From: an uncultured Kiritimatiellota bacterium
GTDB lineage: Bacteria; Verrucomicrobiota; Kiritimatiellia; RFP12; UBA1067
Reading direction: 5' to 3'
DNA: 64,000 bases
Assembly (NCBI GenBank): GCA_934635045.1
Contig: CAKTZA010000010.1
Location: forward strand, 1-64,000
Part shown: positions 42,404-50,607 of the stretch, one piece after another
Position numbering within the stretch: the stretch's first letter is position 1
Layout of the letters: each line of letters opens with the position of its first letter
Program-made: the position numbers and the translations under genes
Notes under the pieces: generated by a model
Database searches by the model: none
Seen by the model: only the letters and a program-made list of their open reading frames with translations
What the model was told of the DNA's origin: nothing

Positions 42404-43078
42404 ATGTGGGATAGTGTCTCTTTATACGTCCGAACGCCGCTTCTTCTCGTGTGCATGAGCTTGCTCGCGGGGGGCTGTGAGACGATTGTCGACGCGTTTC
42501 GCGAACGCGAAGCGGTCGATTCGTCGGTCGTCGCGACGTGGTGGGACGGGCCGCGGATCCGCCCGGGCGTACAGCTGACGATTCAGGTCGGCACGGTCGC
42601 GGCCCCGCCGACGACGATGGAGGTTCTGGTCGACCAGAACGGCGACATCACGCTGCCGCTGCTCCTGCAGGAGCCGGTCGCGTGCGACGGGCTGACGCTG
42701 GAGTCGCTGAAGCAGAAGCTCGTGAAGGTCTACTCGAAGTACCTGCGCCAGCCGATGATCACGGTGACGTTCTCGCCGTACGACGGCAAGGGCGTCTCGC
42801 CGTGGGGGACGGTGACGGTCTTGGGCGAGGTGCTGAACCCCGGTCCCGTGAACATGCCGGCGACGATGGATTTGACGGTCACGAAGGTGCTGCAGGCGGC
42901 GGGCGGGTGCCGGCCGTTCGCCGACAAGTCGAACATCCGCGTGACGCGGTGCGACAGGGACGGGAACCAGACGCGCACGTACGTGAGCATCAGCGAGATC
43001 GGCAAGGACGGGCGCATCGACAAGGACATGCAGCTCCGCGCCGGCGACGTGGTCTGGGTCCCGGAGACCTGGTATTGA
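42404..43078 (+). CDS. Polysaccharide export lipoprotein (Wza-like)
   Basis: The 224-residue protein has a lipoprotein signal with lipobox LAGGC (Cys25). A Poly_export domain follows (about 50-130, RIRPGVQLTIQVG, VDQNGDITLPLLLQEPVACDGLTLESLKQKL). A SLBB-type domain (about 135-220) has VTVLGEVLNPGPVNMPATMDLTVTKVL and ends AGDVVWVPE. It would form the outer-membrane/periplasmic channel for capsule or exopolysaccharide. It is shorter than E. coli Wza and lacks its extra domains. No Shine-Dalgarno site is visible; the near-leaderless promoter explains the start. First gene of the export locus. Confidence 0.87.
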   Translation: MWDSVSLYVRTPLLLVCMSLLAGGCETIVDAFREREAVDSSVVATWWDGPRIRPGVQLTIQVGTVAAPPTTMEVLVDQNGDITLPLLLQEPVACDGLTLESLKQKLVKVYSKYLRQPMITVTFSPYDGKGVSPWGTVTVLGEVLNPGPVNMPATMDLTVTKVLQAAGGCRPFADKSNIRVTRCDRDGNQTRTYVSISEIGKDGRIDKDMQLRAGDVVWVPETWY

Positions 43079-43114
43079 TTTTGGCAGAGTAAAACATCAT
43101 AAGGAGCAATGGAA

Positions 43115-44125
43115 ATGAAAAACTTGCTGATAGTGGCGACAGTGCTTCTGGCGGGCGTGACCTGCTGGGGCGCGGCGAATGACACGGCGGCCAGGCTGAA
43201 GGCGAACAAGGCCCAGATCTCCCTGGCGGACGCGAAGGGGCGCATCGACAAGGCGATCGCGAACCCGGCGGTGATGAAGGCGATCATGCGCCACCTGTCC
43301 GCCGAAGACCAGAAGAAGTTCCTCGCCGACGTCAACGCGGCGATCGCGACAATGCCGGGGTCTGAGGCGGAACGCACGGCGACGTTCGTCGCGATCAACC
43401 GTGCGGCGCTCGAAGGCGCGCAGAAGGGCAATGTCGCGGCGCTCGTCGCCGAAAGCTTCGCGACGGTCTCCCCGGCGGCGCTGCCGGCCCTTTCCGAGAG
43501 CCTGGCCTCCGATCTCATGAACCGCGCGACCGACAAGGGGCGCACCTACACCGACGCGCAGTACCTCCAGCTGGCGCAGGTCGTGATGACGAAGGTGAAC
43601 GCCCGCACGGCGGAAGTCGATCATGCGGACGTGCGCAGTGGCTTTGCCGCGCTGATGTTCGCGCGCGGCTCGAACGCGCCGAAGCCCGAAACCGTCGATG
43701 CGCTCGTCGCCATGCTGCCGGAGTCCGCGCGCGAGACGGCGAAGAAGGAGTGGTTCCCGGCGGCCCTTGCGGAGGGCGGCGCGAAGAGCTATGACGCGAT
43801 GCTCGCGGCGGCGGACGTCGAGGCGGATGTCACCGAAGCCGCTGGCGCGGCGGAGCCGGCGCGCGCGGGCGATTCAGACCAGGCCGTGGACATTCCCCTG
43901 CGCATCGCGGGCGCGCAGCTCGCCGATTCGCTGATTGCGGACATCGCGGGCGCGAGCACGGATCCGTCGCGGACATCCTCCGGCGCGGCGAACCCGATCT
44001 TCGACGCGGTGACGGCCCCGATCCAGACCCAGCTGCCGGCCCTGGGCGTCGGCGACCCGATGGGCGACGCGAACATGGTCATCGGCGAGGCGTTGGGCTA
44101 CCAGTGGCAGAGCACCCATAACTGA
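43115..44125 (+). CDS. Exported protein of unknown function in the polysaccharide locus
   Basis: The 336-residue protein begins MKNLLIVATVLLAGVTCWGAA, a signal peptide. The rest is alanine-rich and helical, with ARLKANKAQISLADAKGRIDKA and a long middle repeat-like helical region. The C-terminal part after residue 235 is low in structure. The ATG at 43115 is chosen because AAGGAG lies eight bases upstream; the in-frame ATG at 43109 would leave only two. It sits between the Wza-like lipoprotein and the beta-barrel gene, so a periplasmic role in polymer export or modification is inferred. No family recognised. Confidence 0.8.
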   Translation: MKNLLIVATVLLAGVTCWGAANDTAARLKANKAQISLADAKGRIDKAIANPAVMKAIMRHLSAEDQKKFLADVNAAIATMPGSEAERTATFVAINRAALEGAQKGNVAALVAESFATVSPAALPALSESLASDLMNRATDKGRTYTDAQYLQLAQVVMTKVNARTAEVDHADVRSGFAALMFARGSNAPKPETVDALVAMLPESARETAKKEWFPAALAEGGAKSYDAMLAAADVEADVTEAAGAAEPARAGDSDQAVDIPLRIAGAQLADSLIADIAGASTDPSRTSSGAANPIFDAVTAPIQTQLPALGVGDPMGDANMVIGEALGYQWQSTHN

Positions 44126-44143
44126 TTGCAGGGAGAGTTGAAA

Positions 44144-45406
44144 ATGAATGTGAGCAAGTCCAAGTTTGCGGTCATGGGCGTCGCGGCGGCCCTTTCGTCC
44201 GTCGCGGCGGCGGAGACGATGGATCGTCCGTCCGGAATCAAGATCGGCCAGCGCATGACGCTGCGTCCGTACGTCTCGATGTCCGCGACGTACGACTCGA
44301 ACGTCTTCGGGCGGAACGGCGGCGGATCCGGCAAGACGGACGACGTGATGTGGACGATCAATCCCGGCCTCGGGCTCGACTACCGCGCCGAGAACTGGTC
44401 GGCGCTGCTCTCGGCCTACTACAACTACCGCGCCTACTGCCAGAAGCGCTACTACGACAACTACAACCAGCACTCGTTCGGCGAGACGTTCCGCTGGAAC
44501 TGGAGCAACTCGAAGGGCGCCGAGAAGGGCTGGTCGCTGATGCTGACCGAGACGTTCTCGCAGATCACGATGGCCGACGACATCTCCATGAGCGACGGGC
44601 GCGACTACACGGCCGACCGCCGTCAGCTGTCCGTGCAGGGCGCCGTCCAGCGTCGCTTCAACGAGCACTGGCACTCCGAGCTGAGCGCGAGCTACTACAA
44701 CCTCGACTACATGAACGACACGGACAACGCATACGCCCTCTACGGCTGGCAGCGCTGGACGGCGAACTGGAGCGCGGGCTACGCGCCGTCGCGGTGGACG
44801 GACTTCCTCGTCAACCTCGGCTACCAGGGCTACACGCAGGAGAACGTCGCGAACTCGCGCTACTCCCGCGACTCGCAGGGCTTCACGGCGCAGGTCGGTC
44901 TCGGCTCCTACGCGACCGAGCGGATCTCCTACCGTGCGCTCGTCGGCTGGAGCCGCTTCGAGTACGCGAACGATTCGGATTCGGTCGACGGGTTCGTCTA
45001 TACGCTCTCCGGCAACTGGAAGATCTCCGACACGTGGAACACGATGCTCCTCGCGTCGAGCTACTACCAGCCGTCCGAACGCGAACTGGGCGCGCGCTCG
45101 CGCGTGGATTCGGTGAGCTGGGGTCTCGGCAAGTCGCTCGTGCGCGGCAAGCTCCGCGCGACGCTTGACCTCACCTACCGCCGCGAGACGCAGGAATACG
45201 CCTTCTATGAGGGCTACGACTACACGCTGGACGTCCTTTCGGGGCGCGTGGGCCTGGACTATACGCTCAACCGCTTCATGGCCCTCTTCGCCTATGCGGA
45301 ATACCTCCGCTCGTGGAACGACGAGAGCAATGTCGGCTACTACGGCAGCCGCTACGGCGACTACGACCGCTGGCGCGTGACGGGCGGCGTCCGCTTTACG
45401 TACTGA
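44144..45406 (+). CDS. Outer-membrane beta-barrel protein of the polysaccharide locus
   Basis: The 420-residue protein has a signal peptide (about 1-25) and then alternating amphipathic strands rich in Tyr, Trp, Ser and Asn. Examples are RPYVSMSATYDSNVFG, WSALLSAYYNYRAYCQKRYY and SYRALVGWSRFEYAND. It ends GGVRFTY, an aromatic C-terminal residue typical of BamA-inserted barrels. YDSNVFG resembles the opening strand of outer-membrane barrels found in exopolysaccharide clusters. A secretion or anchoring role for the polymer is inferred. ATG 44144 follows GGGAGAG. Confidence 0.82.
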   Translation: MNVSKSKFAVMGVAAALSSVAAAETMDRPSGIKIGQRMTLRPYVSMSATYDSNVFGRNGGGSGKTDDVMWTINPGLGLDYRAENWSALLSAYYNYRAYCQKRYYDNYNQHSFGETFRWNWSNSKGAEKGWSLMLTETFSQITMADDISMSDGRDYTADRRQLSVQGAVQRRFNEHWHSELSASYYNLDYMNDTDNAYALYGWQRWTANWSAGYAPSRWTDFLVNLGYQGYTQENVANSRYSRDSQGFTAQVGLGSYATERISYRALVGWSRFEYANDSDSVDGFVYTLSGNWKISDTWNTMLLASSYYQPSERELGARSRVDSVSWGLGKSLVRGKLRATLDLTYRRETQEYAFYEGYDYTLDVLSGRVGLDYTLNRFMALFAYAEYLRSWNDESNVGYYGSRYGDYDRWRVTGGVRFTY

Positions 45407-45408
45407 CG

Positions 45409-46800
45409 GTGCATCGGTTTCTGGCCAAATACGGATTGGCGGCGCATCTTGCCCTCGTGGCGGTCGCGCCGCTCTTCCTATTCCCGTTTTGCTCGGCCGC
45501 GTCGGTGGCCGCCGCCCTGCTGTGGCTGACGCTGCTGGCGGCCGTCTGGTGCGTGCTGGAGCCCTCGGTCTATCGCGGCGAGATGCTGCATGCGGCGCGC
45601 GCCCGCGTCATCGCGTCGGCGATTCGCGATCCGCTGTTCTGGCTGTCGCTCCTGCTCGCGGCGCACGCGGGCTTTCAGGCGCTGAACGGCGGCATCCGCA
45701 TGGCCTACGACGTCGAGCAGTCGGCCTGGAGCCTTGCGGCGGCGTCGTTTCCCTTCTATCCGGGCTGCACCGAGGGGGCGGGCTTCCTGCCGTTTGCCGC
45801 CGCCTTGGCCGGGGCGGTCGTCCTCGTGGGGGCGCGGCATTCGCTTGGGCGTTCGGCGCGGCTCGCCTTTCTGCTGATGGCCTCGGTCGGCGCGGGCCTC
45901 GCGGCGGTCGTGATGCTGGTCGCGGCGCATCTGGGGCATGCCGGGTGCCTGCGGCTGTTCACCGTCTCGACGGCCTCGGCCTCGTTCGTCGGCGTGGCGT
46001 TCGGCCTTCATTTCCTCGGCGGCATTGCCGCGCTCGCGGCGGCGTTCGAGCGCAAGTGGAATCAGGCGATGGTGCTCTTTCCGCTGGCGATCGGCGGGAC
46101 GGCCCTTGGGGCGTTCGCGTTCGCGCCGCCGATTCTCGCCGCGCTCTTCGGCGGGGCGGGGCTCCTGATGCTCGGCGCGTCCTTCGCGTTTGCGCTGCGG
46201 AACCTCCGTCAGCTGTCCGAATTCAGGCTGCTCGTCGTCTTTTCCCTCTCGCTGACGATCGGCGGGCTGCTGGCCGCGTTCCTGATGCCGGAGGCCGTCC
46301 TGACGGCGCGGCTGGACGCCTTTGCGCGGCGCGCGTTCTTCCCGGAGGGCTTCCTCGCCCTGCGGCGGACGCTGTCCGACCTCGCGCTGCGCGCCTGGAA
46401 GACCGCGCCGTGGATCGGCACGGGGCTCGGCTCCTTCGGCCTCGACATCCGCTTCCAGGCGCTGGCGGCCGACTGGGCGGTCATCCCGCGCGGACAGGCG
46501 GCGATTCCGAACGGCGGCTGGCTCCTGCTGACCGAGCGCGGCATCGTCGGCGTCGCGCTCTTCCTCCTCCCGTTCGGCTTTCTCGTCTTCTCCTACGTGC
46601 GGCGGCTCGTCGCCTGGGCGCGCGCGCTCTGCCTGCCGCACCCGGCCTGCTGCCTCGCGCCGCTCGTGCTCGTCGCCCTGGGGCTGGACGCCCTGTTCGA
46701 CGGCTCGTTCCTGCGGGCGGACGTCCTGCTCGTCGCGTACGCCGAGCTGGCGGTCGCGGCCAAGTCATTTCCTCCACTCAAAAGTCAATTGAATGTCTGA
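45409..46800 (+). CDS. O-antigen ligase / polymerase-like membrane protein
   Basis: The 463-residue protein has about twelve hydrophobic segments and a large loop between residues of about 300 and 400. That loop carries RAWKTAPWIGTGLGSFG and AIPNGGWLLLTERGIVGVALF. This G-x-G-x-G-S-F followed by N-x-WL-x-x-x-E-x-G pattern is typical of the Wzy_C/WaaL family that polymerises or transfers glycan chains at the periplasmic face. The GTG at 45409 overlaps no coding sequence and follows the barrel's stop by two bases; the first upstream ATG lies inside the barrel gene. The end overlaps the Wzc-like gene by eight bases. Confidence 0.83.
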   Translation: MHRFLAKYGLAAHLALVAVAPLFLFPFCSAASVAAALLWLTLLAAVWCVLEPSVYRGEMLHAARARVIASAIRDPLFWLSLLLAAHAGFQALNGGIRMAYDVEQSAWSLAAASFPFYPGCTEGAGFLPFAAALAGAVVLVGARHSLGRSARLAFLLMASVGAGLAAVVMLVAAHLGHAGCLRLFTVSTASASFVGVAFGLHFLGGIAALAAAFERKWNQAMVLFPLAIGGTALGAFAFAPPILAALFGGAGLLMLGASFAFALRNLRQLSEFRLLVVFSLSLTIGGLLAAFLMPEAVLTARLDAFARRAFFPEGFLALRRTLSDLALRAWKTAPWIGTGLGSFGLDIRFQALAADWAVIPRGQAAIPNGGWLLLTERGIVGVALFLLPFGFLVFSYVRRLVAWARALCLPHPACCLAPLVLVALGLDALFDGSFLRADVLLVAYAELAVAAKSFPPLKSQLNV

Positions 46801-49198
46801 CAAACCCATTTATTACGGCGGGCACGGCTCGTCGCCGATGTATTACGGCGGACGCAAGCCGATGTACTACGGAGCTGGCAAGAACTACGGCGCGACGGCC
46901 TACGGCGGCGTCTATGGCGGCAGCTACGGCGGCGATCCGGCGAACGGCGGAGACGAGGGCTCGGTCGTCGGCACGATCACCCTGAGCCGCATGATCCGCG
47001 TCGTCTCGCAGCGCTGGCTCTCCGTCTTCGTCTTCCTCATCGTCGGCCTCATCGTCGCGTTCGCGGTCTACCGCATCTCGCCGACGATCTACGAGGCGCG
47101 CAGCGAGTTCACGATGGACATGCGCCGCTCGACGGGCGGCGGTCGCGGCCAGAGCACGCTGGCCGAGATCACGCCGGACTACGGCAACACCTACGCCGAG
47201 ATCTTCAACACGCGCATCTCCGACTGGCGTTCGGAGAAGGTGATCATGAAGGCCATCCAGCAGTACCGCGCGGGGCGGCCGAACTCGACCGTGTCCGACG
47301 AGGAGCTCGTCGAGACCCTGGCCGACTCCGAGCTGGAGCTCATCCGCAACTCGCGCATCATCACGATCTCCGTCCGCTCGAAGACGCCGACCCTCTGCGC
47401 GGGGCTCGCGAACGCCTACGCGGAGTCGATCGAGGCGTTTACGGACGAGGAGAACAAGCTGCGCTGCGACAAGGCCGTCTCGCAGATCCACCAGAACGTG
47501 GAGCGCAAGCGCCGCGAGGTGGACAAGATCTCCCAGCAGCGGCTGGAGTTCCGCACGTCCCACAAGGTTGACAACCTGCGCTCGTCGCGCGACACGGTTC
47601 AGCTGGGCCTCTCGAAGACGACGGCGGACATCCTCGCCCTCGAGACGGTCGAGACGCAGCTCATCGAGTGGGAGAAGATGCTCTCGGCCGTCCAGAAGGA
47701 TCCGGCGAGCTACGGCAACCTCTCGACGAGCGTGCCGCGCGCTCAGGAGATCGCCGAGGAGTTCCGCGCCTACCAGGACGCGGAAGGCCTGTGCCAGAAG
47801 CTGATGTTCACCTTTACGGACAGCCACCCGGAGGTCATCGCCGCGAAGCGCGCGGTCGAGCTCTCGAAGCAGCGCTTCCTCGATGCGGCGTCGCGTGCGC
47901 TCCTGACGGGCCGCTCGACGCTGAAGGTGACGCGCAACCAGCTCACGAACCTCCGCCAGAAGCAGAGCGACCTCCGCAACGAGCTTTCCTCCCTTGAACA
48001 GCGCATCATCCTCGCCGAGTCGGGGCTGGGGCAGCTCGACGCCGAGTTCGACGTCGCGAACCGCGTCCTCGAGGGCCTGATCCTCGACGAGAACAAGGCG
48101 CGCATCGAGGCCGAGTCCAACAATGAGATCGTCCGCGTCGGGCGCCCGGCCGGCGTCCCGTCGAAGCCGGTCTTCCCGAATCCCGCGATCATCTTCGGCG
48201 CGGGCATCGTCCTGTCGCTCGCGCTCGGCGTCCTCTTCGTGCTGGTCATCGACAATTTGGAGGACACGGTCGTGAACCTCGCGGACATCGAAGGGCGCCT
48301 TGCGCTGAAGGTGCTGGCCGTCCTGCCGCACGTCCGGCGCAAGAAGCGCGAGGAGGTCGCGAAGTTCCTGATCGAGGACAAGTACTCCCAGTTCTCGGAG
48401 GCGGTCGCGGGCCTCCGCAACCTCCTGGACTCGCCGCGCTACGAGGCGCTGTCGCACTGCCTCCTGGTGATCTCGACCCAGCCGGGCGAGGGCAAGACGA
48501 TCACCTCGACGTCGCTGGCGATCTCCTACGCCCAGGCGGGGCGGCGCACGCTGCACGTCGACTTCGACCTGCGCCGGCCGCGTCTCGCGCGCATCTGGAA
48601 TCTCGAGATCGATGAGGCGCACAGCTTCTCGCACGTCCTCCAGCGCGCCGGCAAGACGACGCCCGACTTCGCGCAGCTCGTCAACCGGACGGAGCAGCCG
48701 GGGCTGGACGTGATCGCCTCGCTCGCGCCGGAAGGCGTCTCGCCGGCGACGATCTTCGGCTCGTCCGTCGTGCCGGAGTTCTTCAAGTGGGCGCGCGCGA
48801 ACTACGACCACATCATCGTCGACGCGCCGCCGTACGGCATCGTCGGAGACGTCGTCTCGCTTGCGGTTCAGGTCGATTCCGTCGTCATCATGTGCTGCCC
48901 CGACCGGACGCACTTCAAGCCGATCCAGTACTGCTCGCGCTCGCTCACCGAGGCGGGGGCGAACATCCTCGGCGCGATCGTCAACGACATCGAGGTCTCG
49001 AGCGCCCACGCCTTCACGCCGCACGCGCACGGTCGCCACTACGGCAAGTACGGCTATGGCTACGGGTACGGCTACGGCTATCAGCCCGAGAAGCCGAAGG
49101 CGGCGAAAGCCGGCGCGGCGGCGGGCGAAGGAACCGCGTCGCCGAAGGCGCCGGTCGAGCGGCACGAAACGCCGAAGGGATTTGCGGATGACGACTAA
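46793..49198 (+). CDS. Wzc-like polysaccharide co-polymerase and tyrosine kinase
   Basis: The 801-residue inner-membrane protein has two membrane helices (about 75-95 and 463-486) flanking a Wzz-type periplasmic coiled-coil region. The cytoplasmic BY-kinase domain shows Walker A QPGEGKT (Lys568), Walker A' HVDFDLRRPR and Walker B IIVDAPPYG. The C-terminus (about 749-764) has repeated GYGY units, the usual autophosphorylation cluster. Unusually, the N-terminal cytoplasmic tail (about residues 7-48) is also Tyr/Gly-rich (PMYYGGRKPMYYG, YGGVYGGSYGG). It would control polymer length and export together with the Wza-like lipoprotein. It overlaps the preceding gene by eight bases and rmlB by eleven. 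Confidence 0.92.
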   Translation: MSDKPIYYGGHGSSPMYYGGRKPMYYGAGKNYGATAYGGVYGGSYGGDPANGGDEGSVVGTITLSRMIRVVSQRWLSVFVFLIVGLIVAFAVYRISPTIYEARSEFTMDMRRSTGGGRGQSTLAEITPDYGNTYAEIFNTRISDWRSEKVIMKAIQQYRAGRPNSTVSDEELVETLADSELELIRNSRIITISVRSKTPTLCAGLANAYAESIEAFTDEENKLRCDKAVSQIHQNVERKRREVDKISQQRLEFRTSHKVDNLRSSRDTVQLGLSKTTADILALETVETQLIEWEKMLSAVQKDPASYGNLSTSVPRAQEIAEEFRAYQDAEGLCQKLMFTFTDSHPEVIAAKRAVELSKQRFLDAASRALLTGRSTLKVTRNQLTNLRQKQSDLRNELSSLEQRIILAESGLGQLDAEFDVANRVLEGLILDENKARIEAESNNEIVRVGRPAGVPSKPVFPNPAIIFGAGIVLSLALGVLFVLVIDNLEDTVVNLADIEGRLALKVLAVLPHVRRKKREEVAKFLIEDKYSQFSEAVAGLRNLLDSPRYEALSHCLLVISTQPGEGKTITSTSLAISYAQAGRRTLHVDFDLRRPRLARIWNLEIDEAHSFSHVLQRAGKTTPDFAQLVNRTEQPGLDVIASLAPEGVSPATIFGSSVVPEFFKWARANYDHIIVDAPPYGIVGDVVSLAVQVDSVVIMCCPDRTHFKPIQYCSRSLTEAGANILGAIVNDIEVSSAHAFTPHAHGRHYGKYGYGYGYGYGYQPEKPKAAKAGAAAGEGTASPKAPVERHETPKGFADDD

Positions 49199-50348
49199 GC
49201 GGTGCATCGTTACCGGCGCGGCGGGCTTCATCGGCTCCGCGCTCGTCCGGCTGCTCCTGAAGGAGACCGACTGCGCGGTGCTCGTCATCGACAAGCTGAC
49301 CTACGCGGGCGTTCCCGAATCCCTGAAGGAGGTTGGCCTCGACCCCGACCGCGACATTGTCTCCTCACCTGCCTCCCTCCTCCCCTGTTCCCCATTCCCT
49401 GTTCCCTCCTCCCCCATTCCCCGTCTCCAATTCCTCAAGGCGGACATCTGCGACGCGGCGGCGATGACGGGGGCGTTCGCGGCGTTCAAGCCCGACACGA
49501 TCTTCCACCTCGCGGCCGAGTCGCACGTCGACCGCTCGATCGACGGGCCGGACGCCTTCATCCGCACGAACGTCGTCGGCACGGCGACGCTCCTGCAGGT
49601 CGCGCGCGCGTGGTGGCAGGAGCATCCGTCGTTTGTCTTCCAGCACATCTCGACGGACGAGGTCTACGGCTCGCTCGGCGCGACGGGGTTCTTCACGGAG
49701 AAGACGCCGTATGCGCCGCACTCGCCGTACTCGGCCTCGAAGGCGGCGTCCGACCACCTCGTGCGGGCGTGGCACGACACCTACGGCCTGCCGACGCGCA
49801 TCACGAACTGCTCGAACAACTACGGCCCGTACCATTTCCCCGAAAAGCTCATCCCGCTCGTCATCCTCAACTGCCTGGACGGCAAGCCCCTGCCGGTCTA
49901 CGGCAAGGGCGCGAACGTGCGCGACTGGCTCTACGTCGAAGACCATGCGCGCGCGCTGCTGCTCGTGAACGAGAAGGGGCGGGACGGCGAGACCTACAAC
50001 GTCGGCGGACACAACGAGCGCACGAACCTCGAAGTCGTCCGGACGATCTGCGCGACCCTGGACGAGCTGCGGCCGCGCGCGGACGGCGCGAAGCACGAGT
50101 CGCTCATCACCTACGTGGCCGACCGGCCGGGGCATGACCTGCGCTACGCGATCGACCCGTCGAAGCTGATGAACGAGCTCGGCTGGAGACCGCGCGAGAA
50201 TTTCGAGACCGGCATCCGCAAGACGGTGCAGTGGTATCTCGACAACGATTGGTGGTGGCGGCCGATTCACGAAGGCCGCTATGCCGGCCAGCGTCTTGGG
50301 CAAGGGGTTCTTGCCGGGGCGATTCACAAATCCGAAAACGAGGTGTGA
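49188..50348 (+). CDS. rmlB: dTDP-glucose 4,6-dehydratase
   Basis: The 386-residue SDR enzyme makes dTDP-4-keto-6-deoxyglucose, precursor of rhamnose and other deoxysugars. The NAD loop is VTGAAGFIGSALV. AAESHVDRSIDGPDAFI, the ISTDEVYG motif and YSASKAASDH (Tyr and Lys of the catalytic triad) are present. Residues of about 58-80 are an extra Ser/Pro-rich block between DPDRDIV and LQFLKADICD, encoded by a pyrimidine tract and absent from relatives. The ATG at 49188 lies inside the end of the Wzc-like gene, so the two are translationally coupled. Other rml genes are not in the window. Confidence 0.93.
   Translation: MTTKRCIVTGAAGFIGSALVRLLLKETDCAVLVIDKLTYAGVPESLKEVGLDPDRDIVSSPASLLPCSPFPVPSSPIPRLQFLKADICDAAAMTGAFAAFKPDTIFHLAAESHVDRSIDGPDAFIRTNVVGTATLLQVARAWWQEHPSFVFQHISTDEVYGSLGATGFFTEKTPYAPHSPYSASKAASDHLVRAWHDTYGLPTRITNCSNNYGPYHFPEKLIPLVILNCLDGKPLPVYGKGANVRDWLYVEDHARALLLVNEKGRDGETYNVGGHNERTNLEVVRTICATLDELRPRADGAKHESLITYVADRPGHDLRYAIDPSKLMNELGWRPRENFETGIRKTVQWYLDNDWWWRPIHEGRYAGQRLGQGVLAGAIHKSENEV
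49360..49432 (+). repeat. In-frame pyrimidine insert in rmlB
   Basis: About 70 bases of C and T in CTGTTCCC and TTCCCCATTCCC units encode a SPASLLPCSPFPVPSS-type loop. The run is closely similar to the tract before prfA. Confidence 0.65.
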
Positions 50349-50349
50349 C

Positions 50350-50496
50350 ATGAACAAGAAATACGTGTGCAAGATCTGCGGGTGGGTCTACGATCCGGCC
50401 GAAAACAACAACGTGGCCTTCGAGGACCTGCCGGCGGACTGGACGTGCCCGACCTGCGGCGTGGGGAAGGACGACTTCGAGCCGTCCGCCGAGTGA
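50350..50496 (+). CDS. Rubredoxin
   Basis: The 48-residue protein has YVCKICGWVYDPAENN and WTCPTCGVGKDDFEP, the two CxxCG iron knuckles. It is slightly shorter than the usual 52-54 residues. Rubredoxins carry single electrons in anaerobes, for example to superoxide reductase or rubrerythrin. The ATG lies one base after the rmlB stop, with GAGGTG as ribosome site, so it is co-transcribed with the polysaccharide locus, though a functional link is doubtful. A strong terminator follows. Confidence 0.95.
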   Translation: MNKKYVCKICGWVYDPAENNNVAFEDLPADWTCPTCGVGKDDFEPSAE

Positions 50497-50521
50497 GCGG
50501 AAACCGTCCGTCTCGGCTTCC

Positions 50522-50559
50522 GTGCCGTCGCCGTCGCTCTGCGGCGGCGCTTTTTTTTT
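50522..50559 (+). terminator. Intrinsic terminator after rubredoxin
   Basis: GTGCCGTCGC (50522-50531) pairs with GCGGCGGCGC (50541-50550) around a nine-base loop, followed directly by T9. The T-run abuts the next promoter. Confidence 0.85.
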
Positions 50560-50561
50560 GG

Positions 50562-50567
50562 TATAAT
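50562..50567 (+). promoter_or_regulatory. -10 box TATAAT (Gfo/Idh/MocA gene)
   Basis: T9-GGTATAAT: the box begins two bases after the terminator's T-run, 41 bases before the ATG at 50608. Confidence 0.65.
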
Positions 50568-50607
50568 GCCCTGCATCAGAAAGAACCCTCAAACAAGGAA
50601 TACATCC

